Of a stretch of DNA of 16,575 nucleotides, positions 6,079 to 12,700 are shown in pieces (position 1 is the stretch's first letter; each line of letters starts with the position of its first letter). This stretch comes from Candidatus Kapaibacterium sp. (lineage in GTDB: Bacteria; Bacteroidota; Ignavibacteria; Kapaibacteriales; UBA2268), in assembly GCA_028691175.1 (NCBI GenBank), contig JAQUZU010000039.1, forward strand, positions 1 to 16,575, read 5' to 3'. The notes below the pieces were generated by a model. That model saw only the letters and a program-made list of their open reading frames with translations, had not been told where the DNA came from and did no database searches. A program made the position numbers and the translations under genes.

Positions 6079-7491
6079 ATGAACATTTTAATCGTTGATG
6101 ACAACACGGATTTTGCTACAACATTATCGGACTTGGTACGCTCGTTCGGCTTCGACAGCTATGTCCTTAACCAACCGCAGGAAGCAATAAACTATCTCGA
6201 CAAATTTTCGCGAAAAGTCAGTTGCATTTTGCTTGATATCGAATTCGGCCCCGGCGAGGAACTGAACGGCATCGATGTGCTCGAATATTGCCGCCGGCAT
6301 TTTCATTCGATCCCGGTAATCATGATTTCCGGCAAAGGAACAATCGAAACCGCGGTTAAAGCCACGAAACTCGGAGCCGTTAACTTTATCGAAAAAAGCA
6401 TTCTCACTGCGGACAAACTTCGCGAAGTACTTTGCAGTGTAATAGACAACGTAAGCACACAGGGCGAAGCCAACGAAATTCGCCGACTACTGCGTTCGCA
6501 CGGCTTAATCACAAAAAATGCTGCAATGCTCGAACTCGGCGACAACATTATCCGCTTCGGACGGACAAACCTGAACGTCCTGATTACCGGCGAAACCGGC
6601 ACCGGCAAAAAACTTGTAGCACAAGCGATTCATGCAGTCAGCAAGCGCAACAAGTCGCCGTTTATTACGGTTGATATTCCGAACATTCCGCGCGAACTCT
6701 TCCAGAGCGAACTTTTCGGGCATATCAAAGGTGCATTCTCCGGCGCGACCGAAACTAAAAAAGGATTGTTTCAGCAGGCGAACAAAGGCACAATTTTCCT
6801 CGACGAAATCGGCGACCTCTCGCTCGAACTGCAGTCGAATCTGTTTATCCCGATTGAAGACCGAACAGTCCGCAAAGTCGGCTCGACTGAGCCGGAAGAC
6901 CTCGACGTCCGCTTCGTCAGCGCGACCGACCGCGACTTACTCGGTGCAATTCGCGACCAAAAATTCCGCGAGCAGTTATATCACAGACTTCGTGAGTGCG
7001 GCATCAATATTCCGCCACTGCGCGAGCGCCGCGACGACATTCCGGACATCGTAAATTATTACATTGAACGCCACAACAGCGACTTCGGCGAAACAAAAGA
7101 CATAGCACCGTCCGCAATTCAATATATGATGGAACAAGAGTGGCCCGGCAACGTCCGCGAACTCTCCAGCGTCGTGCGAGTTGCTCTACAGACCGCTTCG
7201 AGCGATAAAATCGAAATCTCCGACATTCACAAAATAATGACCGGAAGTGCGTCCGACAAGTTGCCGAATCCGGCAATTTTCGACAACGAAGCTATGATAA
7301 ATTCGGATAGAACGCTGAAAGAAGACCTCGCCGAACTCGACAAACTGAAAATCGAAGCGACACTCGAAAAAACCGGCGGAAACGTCAGCAAAGCCGCTGC
7401 GTTGCTGGCAATCAGTCGCGAGACATTGCACAATAAAATTCGAAAATACGGAATTTCCGCACAATCATATCGAAAAAATAAACAATCATAA
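6079..7491 (+). CDS. Sigma-54-dependent response regulator (NtrC family)
   Basis: 470 residues in three parts. The receiver domain (1-~110) has D7/D8, phospho-acceptor D53 (ILLDIEF), S84 and K106. The AAA+ sigma-54 activation domain (~140-380) has Walker A GETGTGKK (171-178), GAFSGA (218-223), Walker B GTIFLDE (237-243), and the LYHRL...IPPLRERRDDIP and EWPGNVREL motifs. A Fis-type helix-turn-helix closes the protein (~435-465, GGNVSKAAALLAISRETLHNKI). It should bind enhancer sites and remodel RpoN holoenzyme after phosphorylation by a kinase. Departures from the usual pattern: GAFSGA for GAFTGA (the sigma-54 contact loop), Walker A ending KK rather than KE, and VDIPNIP where VNCAAIP is usual. 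No kinase gene is adjacent. It lies 42 nt after the lipoprotein gene and 15 nt before pyrE. An AGG sits close upstream of the ATG. Confidence 0.95.
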   Translation: MNILIVDDNTDFATTLSDLVRSFGFDSYVLNQPQEAINYLDKFSRKVSCILLDIEFGPGEELNGIDVLEYCRRHFHSIPVIMISGKGTIETAVKATKLGAVNFIEKSILTADKLREVLCSVIDNVSTQGEANEIRRLLRSHGLITKNAAMLELGDNIIRFGRTNLNVLITGETGTGKKLVAQAIHAVSKRNKSPFITVDIPNIPRELFQSELFGHIKGAFSGATETKKGLFQQANKGTIFLDEIGDLSLELQSNLFIPIEDRTVRKVGSTEPEDLDVRFVSATDRDLLGAIRDQKFREQLYHRLRECGINIPPLRERRDDIPDIVNYYIERHNSDFGETKDIAPSAIQYMMEQEWPGNVRELSSVVRVALQTASSDKIEISDIHKIMTGSASDKLPNPAIFDNEAMINSDRTLKEDLAELDKLKIEATLEKTGGNVSKAAALLAISRETLHNKIRKYGISAQSYRKNKQS

Positions 7492-7506
7492 ACGAAAGAA
7501 ACCGAA

Positions 7507-8031
7507 ATGGAAAGACAAGAATTAGCAAAAAAAATATACGAAATCGCCCATATTACCGGCGACTTTCTGCTCCGCTCGGGTGCACACTCGAACGAATATT
7601 TCGACAAATACCGCTTCGAGAGCAATCCGGAAGTCCTGAAAGCAATCGCTGAGCAGATGATTCCACTCCTGCCGAAAGACTTCGACTACCTCGCCGGACT
7701 CGAAATGGGAGGAATTCCGATCGTTACCGCAATTTCGATGCTCTGCGGGAAACCCGCCGTTTTCGTTCGCAAAAATGCAAAAAAATACGGCACATGCCTC
7801 TTCGCAGAGGGTGCAGACATCAAAGGCAAAAAACTCGTTATCATTGAAGATGTCGTAACCAGTGCCGGACAAATTATCATTAGCACGGGCGACCTTCGCT
7901 CTGCCGGAGCAACAATAGAAACTGCTCTCTGCGTAATCGATCGCGAAGCCGGCGGACGTGCACACCTCGAAAAAATAGGACTTTCGCTTTCTCCGCTCTT
8001 CACAATGACAGAACTAAAAGCGAACGCGTAA
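7507..8031 (+). CDS. pyrE: Orotate phosphoribosyltransferase
   Basis: A 174-residue type I phosphoribosyltransferase that makes orotidine 5'-monophosphate from orotate and PRPP in de novo pyrimidine synthesis. The PRPP-binding loop is VIIEDVVTSAGQ (residues 111-122). The N-terminal orotate-site stretch GDFLLRSGAHSNEYFDKYRFES (18-39) and the FVRKNAKKYG lysine loop (86-95) are both intact. Length is slightly short of the ~180-215 common in the family but all motifs are present. It begins 15 nt after the response-regulator stop, suggesting cotranscription, although the two functions are unrelated. No strong Shine-Dalgarno is seen (AAAGAAACCGAAATG). It ends the left-hand series of + strand genes, just before a bidirectional terminator. 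Confidence 0.96.
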   Translation: MERQELAKKIYEIAHITGDFLLRSGAHSNEYFDKYRFESNPEVLKAIAEQMIPLLPKDFDYLAGLEMGGIPIVTAISMLCGKPAVFVRKNAKKYGTCLFAEGADIKGKKLVIIEDVVTSAGQIIISTGDLRSAGATIETALCVIDREAGGRAHLEKIGLSLSPLFTMTELKANA

Positions 8032-8050
8032 ATCTATTTCATCTTAATGC

Positions 8051-8080
8051 AAAAAAGGCGGATAATATCCGCCTTTTTTT
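8051..8080. terminator. Bidirectional terminator between convergent pyrE and flotillin genes
   Basis: Near-perfect symmetric hairpin: core GGCGGAT (8057-8063), loop AAT, ATCCGCC (8067-8073), flanked by six A on the left and seven T on the right. It therefore has a T run after the stem on both strands. It lies 20 nt after the pyrE stop and 23 nt beyond the flotillin stop, and serves both. Confidence 0.95.
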
Positions 8081-8102
8081 GTAAATTCACGACAATGTGC
8101 CG

Positions 8103-9434
8103 TTAATCACCGTTGTTTTCTTTCATTGCTTTCAAAATATCTACACCGGTAACGGTATTGATGGTTTCAGCAAGTTGTGCGACCGAGCCGGGAATTTGAT
8201 TTACCAGATTCGTAAACGAGCCTTTTCCACCTTCGCCGCCGTTATCAACAAGCGTAATTTTATCGATGTTAATGCCTTTAATTGTATTGGTCAGGCTCTC
8301 GATAATTTGCGGCAACATAACGAGCGTATATGTCTGACCTGCATTCTCGCCCGCCTTGCTGAAGGCTTCGAGGTTCTGGCGGAGTACGTCGAGTCGAGCC
8401 TCACCATCAGCAATAATTGATGCAGCGGCTCCGCGTGCCTCGAGTTCGAGGGCTTCTCTTTTCGCTTTTGCCGGCTCGATAATATCCGCAGTAAGTTTCT
8501 TTTGCTGCAAGACAATTCGTTTTTCCTCTAGTTCCTGCTCGAACTGTGCCTGCGCTTTTTGTCCGGCTACGAGAGCCTCTTTTTCTTTGATTACGGCTTC
8601 TTTTTCGAGTTCCGCTTTCTTTATTCTATAGTTTGTATTTTCTATTTCGACCAATTGATCCGCCTTTGCTTTATTCACTGCAACTATTTGATTTGCCGAG
8701 ATTTGCGCAGTTTCAATTTCCTGCTTCGAGAGGGCTTTTGCGGTTTCGGCTCTCTTGAGCGCAAGGGCTTCCGCTTCCTCTGCTTCGGCGCGGCGGTCTG
8801 CTTCGGCTTTTTTCGCATTCGCTACAACTTCGGCAGTTTTCATGCGTCCGATTGAATCAAGATAGCCTCTTTCGTCGCTTATGTTCGTAATTTTCAGTGT
8901 ATCGAGTTGAATACCGAGTTTCTGCAGGTCGATATCCGCTTCTTCCATCAGCACTTCGGCAAACTTCATGCGGTCTTCATTTACTTCTTCCGGAGTAAGC
9001 GAGGCAAGCACGCCACGGAGGTTTCCCTCGAGTGTTTCTTTTGCAATTTTCTGGATTTCGGCTTCGGTACGCTTAAGAAATCTCTCGACCGCATTGCCGA
9101 AAGCCGGCTCTTTCGAGTCTATTTTAATATTTGCAATTGCATCTACGACTAACGGAATTCCGCCCTTCGAATATGCGTTTTGAATGCTGAGTTCGAGCGG
9201 AATTGTCTCGAGAGTCATTCGTGCGGCTTTTTCCAGAAACGGGATCCGCAAAGCGCGGCCGCCGCGAATAATGCGATATCCGACTACTTTTCCATCCGGT
9301 AAAACGCGCTTACGTCCGGATAAAATAACTACTTCGTTCGGCTGTGCAATCAGCAACAGTCGCGAAATAGTAATCAAAATCACTATTATTGCAAATAATG
9401 CAATAAGTGCAAGAACAAAGACAAATTCTGCCAT
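8103..9434 (-). CDS. Flotillin-like SPFH-domain membrane protein
   Basis: 443 residues. An N-terminal hydrophobic segment (3-29) is followed by an SPFH/band-7 domain (~30-190, including QPNEVVILSG and RIPFLEKAARMTLETIPLEL). A long Ala/Glu/Lys-rich coiled coil (~195-345) carries the EA-repeat character of flotillins, and a short C-terminal tail contains LVMLPQIIESL. Flotillins oligomerise into membrane cages and organise protein complexes in fluid or ordered membrane patches. The start is well supported: AAGGAG lies 6 nt upstream of the ATG (complement 9441-9446). It follows the NfeD-like gene by 25 nt, the same partnership as B. subtilis yuaF-yuaG. The long N-terminal anchor and overall length place it nearer the FloT/YqiK type than the ~330-residue FloA type. 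Confidence 0.93.
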   Translation of the reverse strand: MAEFVFVLALIALFAIIVILITISRLLLIAQPNEVVILSGRKRVLPDGKVVGYRIIRGGRALRIPFLEKAARMTLETIPLELSIQNAYSKGGIPLVVDAIANIKIDSKEPAFGNAVERFLKRTEAEIQKIAKETLEGNLRGVLASLTPEEVNEDRMKFAEVLMEEADIDLQKLGIQLDTLKITNISDERGYLDSIGRMKTAEVVANAKKAEADRRAEAEEAEALALKRAETAKALSKQEIETAQISANQIVAVNKAKADQLVEIENTNYRIKKAELEKEAVIKEKEALVAGQKAQAQFEQELEEKRIVLQQKKLTADIIEPAKAKREALELEARGAAASIIADGEARLDVLRQNLEAFSKAGENAGQTYTLVMLPQIIESLTNTIKGINIDKITLVDNGGEGGKGSFTNLVNQIPGSVAQLAETINTVTGVDILKAMKENNGD

Positions 9435-9459
9435 TTCTATCTCCTTTATTTATAAATAT

Positions 9460-10074
9460 TTACAGTTCTACTTCCATTACTTTTGCCACTCCGTCCTTTA
9501 TTTCTACTACCAGAACTTCGTCGTGCAAATTAAATTTTTGTTTTTCAGAGGCATCGGCAATTTCCGCGGCGATTTCCGCAGTCTGCCCTTTTATTTCAAA
9601 ATATATTTTTCCGCGACGTCCGCGCACGATATGCAAAGAAACTTTCGCCGTAAAGCCTAATGCGTCGTTCAAATTCACTGCCTCGCCTGTCTCGCTGCCC
9701 TTCAGATATTTCATCAACCGATAGCCGAAATACGCGGAAAATCCGCCCACACAGACCGCAGGTATAAGTGTAGATACGAAACCGAAATCGAGAAGTTGCA
9801 GGACAGTACCCGTCAGCCCGAAAAAAGTAGAAAAATATACGCCGTTGCGTATGCTCAGGAATTTCACTCCCGACGCAGCGTCGGCATGCGTCGGCAAATT
9901 TTCGTGCTGCAAATCGACATGCGAAATTTCTGTGCCCGCGTCCGTGCCGATCGAGTGAATATCAGTATGAATATCCGCATGAATATCGGCATCCGAATCG
10001 CCTCCGCCTGTTAAAATCGAAAATCCGAGCAAGCCGCCGCCAACTATCAGGCAAAACAAATATAATTCGAACAT
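9460..10074 (-). CDS. NfeD-like (OB-fold) membrane protein, flotillin partner
   Basis: 204 residues. An N-terminal hydrophobic segment (4-23) is followed by an Asp/His-rich stretch with three DIH triplets (30-40) in a ~50-residue polar region. There is a further hydrophobic pair (~83-120, including VSTLIPAVCVGGFSAYFGY) and a C-terminal beta-rich domain (~135-204) with the look of the NfeD OB fold: ALGFTAKVSLHI...GRRGKIYFEIKGQTAEIAA...LHDEVLVVEIKDGVAKVMEV. Such proteins are encoded beside flotillins and are thought to localise to, or stabilise, flotillin assemblies. I set the start at 10074 (MFELYLF) because GGAGA lies 7 nt upstream and a membrane segment starts there; a start at 10122 would add 16 residues covering the promoter region. 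It is cotranscribed with the flotillin gene 25 nt downstream. Confidence 0.82.
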   Translation of the reverse strand: MFELYLFCLIVGGGLLGFSILTGGGDSDADIHADIHTDIHSIGTDAGTEISHVDLQHENLPTHADAASGVKFLSIRNGVYFSTFFGLTGTVLQLLDFGFVSTLIPAVCVGGFSAYFGYRLMKYLKGSETGEAVNLNDALGFTAKVSLHIVRGRRGKIYFEIKGQTAEIAAEIADASEKQKFNLHDEVLVVEIKDGVAKVMEVEL

Positions 10075-10103
10075 CGGGATTTCTCCATTTCTGTTTATTT
10101 GAT

Positions 10104-10141
10104 AATTTGACAAAAATATCAAATTTTGCGAAGAAAAGCAA
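10104..10141 (-). promoter_or_regulatory. Candidate promoter, with inverted repeat, for the NfeD-flotillin pair
   Basis: Read on the - strand, TATTTTTG (complement 10111-10118) matches TAnnTTTG exactly, and TTG (complement 10139-10141) lies 20 nt upstream. A 7-bp inverted repeat AATTTGA/TCAAATT (10104-10110 and 10119-10125) brackets the -7 element precisely and could be an operator. The gap between the two divergent-side genes is small and otherwise featureless. Confidence 0.4.
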
Positions 10142-10173
10142 GTAAATTAAAAAAAATCACTACATTACACCCT

Positions 10174-10207
10174 AAAAGCAAAAAGGGCGACAAAACTGCC
10201 GCCCTTT
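10174..10207 (-). terminator. Rho-independent terminator of the pheS-miaB unit
   Basis: Stem AAAGGGCG (10182-10189) with CGCCCTTT (10200-10207) and a 10-nt loop. Read on the - strand it is followed by TTTTTGCTTTTAGG. It starts 21 nt after the miaB stop. A T run also follows on the + strand (10212-10218), but nothing is transcribed that way here. Confidence 0.85.
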
Positions 10208-10228
10208 CGGTATTTTTTCATTATGAAC

Positions 10229-11539
10229 TTAATCGCACATTTCGCCCTTCAGCGTGGTGGAGCCGGCGGATAGAATTTTCACGTTGAAAACATCGCCCTC
10301 GGCAATTGCCATATCGGCCGGAACCGGAAATACGACTTTTTTATTCGTGTCTGTTCTGCCCTTCCAATCCGCTTCGCTGCGGCGGCTGACGTTTTCGACC
10401 ATAACAGAGTGAATTTTGCCGATTTCGAGTTGATTTTTCTCGAATGCAATATTCTGTTGCAGATCGATTATTTCGTTCAGGCGTCGGATTTTCTCCTCAT
10501 CGCTGACGGTGTCGCCGATTTTATACGATTTCGTGCCCTCGCGCGGCGAATATTTAAACATAAATGCGCCGTCATATTTTACGGTTTTCATCAGTTCAAG
10601 CGTTGCACGGTGGTCGTCCTCGGTTTCGCCTGGATAGCCGGCAATAATATCGGTCGATAGTGCAATATTCGGAATTTTCGAGCGCAGAAGGTCGATTTTT
10701 GCAATATATTGTTCCGCAGTATATCGGCGATTCATCAATTCCAAAAGTCGGCTCGAACCGGACTGCACCGGCAAATGCAAATGCTTGCAGATATTCGCGT
10801 GCGAAGCCATCGCATCAATCAGTTTTTCGCCGAAATCTTTCGGATGCGAAGTCGTAAAACGGAAGCGGATTTCGGGGTGATTCTCGGCAAGACGCACGAG
10901 AAGTTCCGGAAAATCAAATCCGTCCGACGATTTATAACTATTCACATTCTGTCCGAGCAGCGAAATCTCGCGGAAGCCCTGTGCTACAAGCCGGGCGGTC
11001 TCGTCAATCACTGTTTGAGCCGTGCGGGAGCGCTCTCTGCCGCGAGTATATGGCACAACGCAATACGAACAGAAATTGTTGCAGCCTCGCATAATCGAAA
11101 TAAACGCAGAAATTCCGTCGGTACGTAGCGGCTCGATGTCTTCGTAAGTCTCGACTGTCGAGAGTTCTACCGCGATGCCGCTTTTGTTTTCGCGAGCGGC
11201 TTCTTCGATTAGTTCCGGCAATTTGCGATATTCATCCGGGCCGACAACAAGGCGCACCATATCGCGCTCGCCGACCAGCCTTTCGCGCAGACGTTCCGCC
11301 ATGCAGCCGAGAATGCCTACGAACATATTTTTGCGATTGCGCCGATATTGCCGCAAGTGAATTATTCTTTCGTGAATTTTCCGCTCCGCGTTATCGCGCA
11401 CAGAGCATGTATTCAGAAAAACCAAATCGGCTTCGTCCGGTGATTCCACCAAATTATGCTCCTTGCGAAGCAGCGACTTTACAATTTCCGTATCGGCTGA
11501 ATTCATCTGGCAGCCGTAAGTTTCAATATAAATATTCAT
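10229..11539 (-). CDS. miaB: tRNA-2-methylthio-N6-dimethylallyladenosine synthase
   Basis: A 436-residue radical-SAM methylthiotransferase that converts i6A37 to ms2i6A37 in tRNAs reading UNN codons. N-terminal UPF0004 domain: cluster cysteines C10 (ETYGCQMNSAD), C45 (LNTCSVRDNAERK) and C79 (GILGCMAER). Radical SAM cluster: C153-x3-C157-x2-C160 in RGCNNFCSYCVVPYTRGRE. The C-terminal ~65 residues have TRAM-domain character (KIHSVMVENVSRRSEADWKGRTDTN...). YGCQMN and RGRERSR are typical of MiaB as opposed to MtaB or RimO. Length is normal. It starts 3 nt after the pheS stop (TAA-GCG-ATG), so the two are cotranscribed and probably coupled. Confidence 0.96.
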   Translation of the reverse strand: MNIYIETYGCQMNSADTEIVKSLLRKEHNLVESPDEADLVFLNTCSVRDNAERKIHERIIHLRQYRRNRKNMFVGILGCMAERLRERLVGERDMVRLVVGPDEYRKLPELIEEAARENKSGIAVELSTVETYEDIEPLRTDGISAFISIMRGCNNFCSYCVVPYTRGRERSRTAQTVIDETARLVAQGFREISLLGQNVNSYKSSDGFDFPELLVRLAENHPEIRFRFTTSHPKDFGEKLIDAMASHANICKHLHLPVQSGSSRLLELMNRRYTAEQYIAKIDLLRSKIPNIALSTDIIAGYPGETEDDHRATLELMKTVKYDGAFMFKYSPREGTKSYKIGDTVSDEEKIRRLNEIIDLQQNIAFEKNQLEIGKIHSVMVENVSRRSEADWKGRTDTNKKVVFPVPADMAIAEGDVFNVKILSAGSTTLKGEMCD

Positions 11540-11542
11540 CGC

Positions 11543-12559
11543 TTATAATTGCTTGAGGATGCGAACATCGTTTTCATAAAGCAAACGAATATCGTCGAGT
11601 CCCGTGCGCAGCAACGTAACACGATCAATACCGAAACCGAATGCATAGCCGGAATAAATATCCGGATCGATACCACCGGAACGCAGTACGTTCGGGTGAA
11701 CCATGCCGCAACCGGCGATTTCGAGCCAGCCGGTATGCTTGCAAATTCTGCAACCTTTGCCACCGCAGATGTAGCAAGAGATGTCGAGTTCGGCACTCGG
11801 CTCCGTGAACGGGAAGAATGACGGACGGAAGCGGAACGCGGAATTTTCGCCATACATTCTCTTTGCGAAAGTGATCAGAGTAGATTTTAGTTCGGCAAGA
11901 GTAACGTTTTTATCTACATACAAGCCCTCAATCTGATAAAATTCGGCGAGAGCACGAGCGCTGATTGCTTCGTTACGATAAACCCTGCCCGGCATGATTG
12001 CACGAATCGGCAATTCCGAATTCTGCATTACGCGGATTTGTACCGGCGAAGTATGCGTACGAAGGACAAGTTCGTCCGGACTTTTCATAAAGAAAGTATC
12101 CTGCATATCGCGCGCCGGGTGATCCGGCGGGAAATTCAGCGAGTCGAAATTGTGGAAGCCGTCCTCGATGTCCGGGCCTTCGGCAACCGAAAATCCCATA
12201 TCGGCAAAAATCTCGACCATCTTGTTCAAAGTCTGCATTACCGGATGCACGGCACCCTTAAAACTGCGACGTCCCGGGAGCGTCAGGTCAATATTTGAGC
12301 TGCTCTCGGCCTTGTTCTGCAAATTCTCGCGTAGTTCGTTGAATTGTTTTTCTACTTTGCTTTTCAATATGTTAAGTTCTTTGCCTACAACCGGTTTAAG
12401 TTCTTTTTCAACGTCTTTCAATCGGTCGACCAACTGCTGCATTTTTCCTTTTTTTACGAGAAATTCGAGCCTGAACTCTTCCAATTTCTGCAAATCATTG
12501 ACTTCGCCTATTCTCTTGGCGATCGTCTCGTTAAGTTGCTTTATATCATCTAAAATCAT
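11543..12559 (-). CDS. pheS: Phenylalanyl-tRNA synthetase alpha subunit
   Basis: 338 residues; catalytic subunit of the alpha2-beta2 PheRS. The N-terminal ~85 residues are a charged helical (coiled-coil) tRNA-binding arm. The class II core follows: HPVMQTLNKMVEIFADMGF (105-123), motif 2 region GRVYRNEAISARALAEFYQIEG (191-212), RPSFFPFTEPSAEL (245-258) and motif 3 GFGIDRVTLLRTG (308-320). A CxxC-x4-CxxC knuckle (C262, C265, C270, C273) precedes GWLEIAGCGMVHPNV, a variant also seen in Gram-positive PheS. The start at 12559 (MILDDIKQLN) fits family length; an in-frame start at 12625 would add 22 unrelated, AT-rich residues. GGA lies upstream of the ATG. The beta-subunit gene pheT is not adjacent, and miaB follows instead. 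Confidence 0.96.
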   Translation of the reverse strand: MILDDIKQLNETIAKRIGEVNDLQKLEEFRLEFLVKKGKMQQLVDRLKDVEKELKPVVGKELNILKSKVEKQFNELRENLQNKAESSSNIDLTLPGRRSFKGAVHPVMQTLNKMVEIFADMGFSVAEGPDIEDGFHNFDSLNFPPDHPARDMQDTFFMKSPDELVLRTHTSPVQIRVMQNSELPIRAIMPGRVYRNEAISARALAEFYQIEGLYVDKNVTLAELKSTLITFAKRMYGENSAFRFRPSFFPFTEPSAELDISCYICGGKGCRICKHTGWLEIAGCGMVHPNVLRSGGIDPDIYSGYAFGFGIDRVTLLRTGLDDIRLLYENDVRILKQL

Positions 12560-12641
12560 TTTTTTTCCGAAAATATCTATTAATATATATTCTGCAAAAT
12601 TACGGAAATAATTGCGAATAAACAAAAGTTTCTTCTATTAG

Positions 12642-12663
12642 AAAAAGGCGGATAAAATCCGCC
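12642..12663 (-). terminator. Rho-independent terminator after the LptF/LptG permease gene
   Basis: Stem GGCGGAT (12647-12653) with ATCCGCC (12657-12663), loop AAA; on the - strand a T run (complement of 12642-12646) follows. Its core differs from the pyrE/flotillin terminator by a single loop base. The + strand tail (CTTGTTTTTATTTT) is imperfect but could give weak bidirectional action. Confidence 0.85.
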
Positions 12664-12700
12664 CTTGTTTTTATTTTCGCCCTGCATACAGCCCGGTTGC

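Noticed and set aside
9184..9660. 158-codon + strand frame across the flotillin/NfeD-like junction
   Set aside because: Antisense to two confident genes and aromatic-rich without a recognisable domain.
12150..12611. 153-codon + strand frame opposite the pheS start
   Set aside because: Low-complexity Ser/Phe-rich translation antisense to the pheS coiled-coil arm; no ribosome site or homology.
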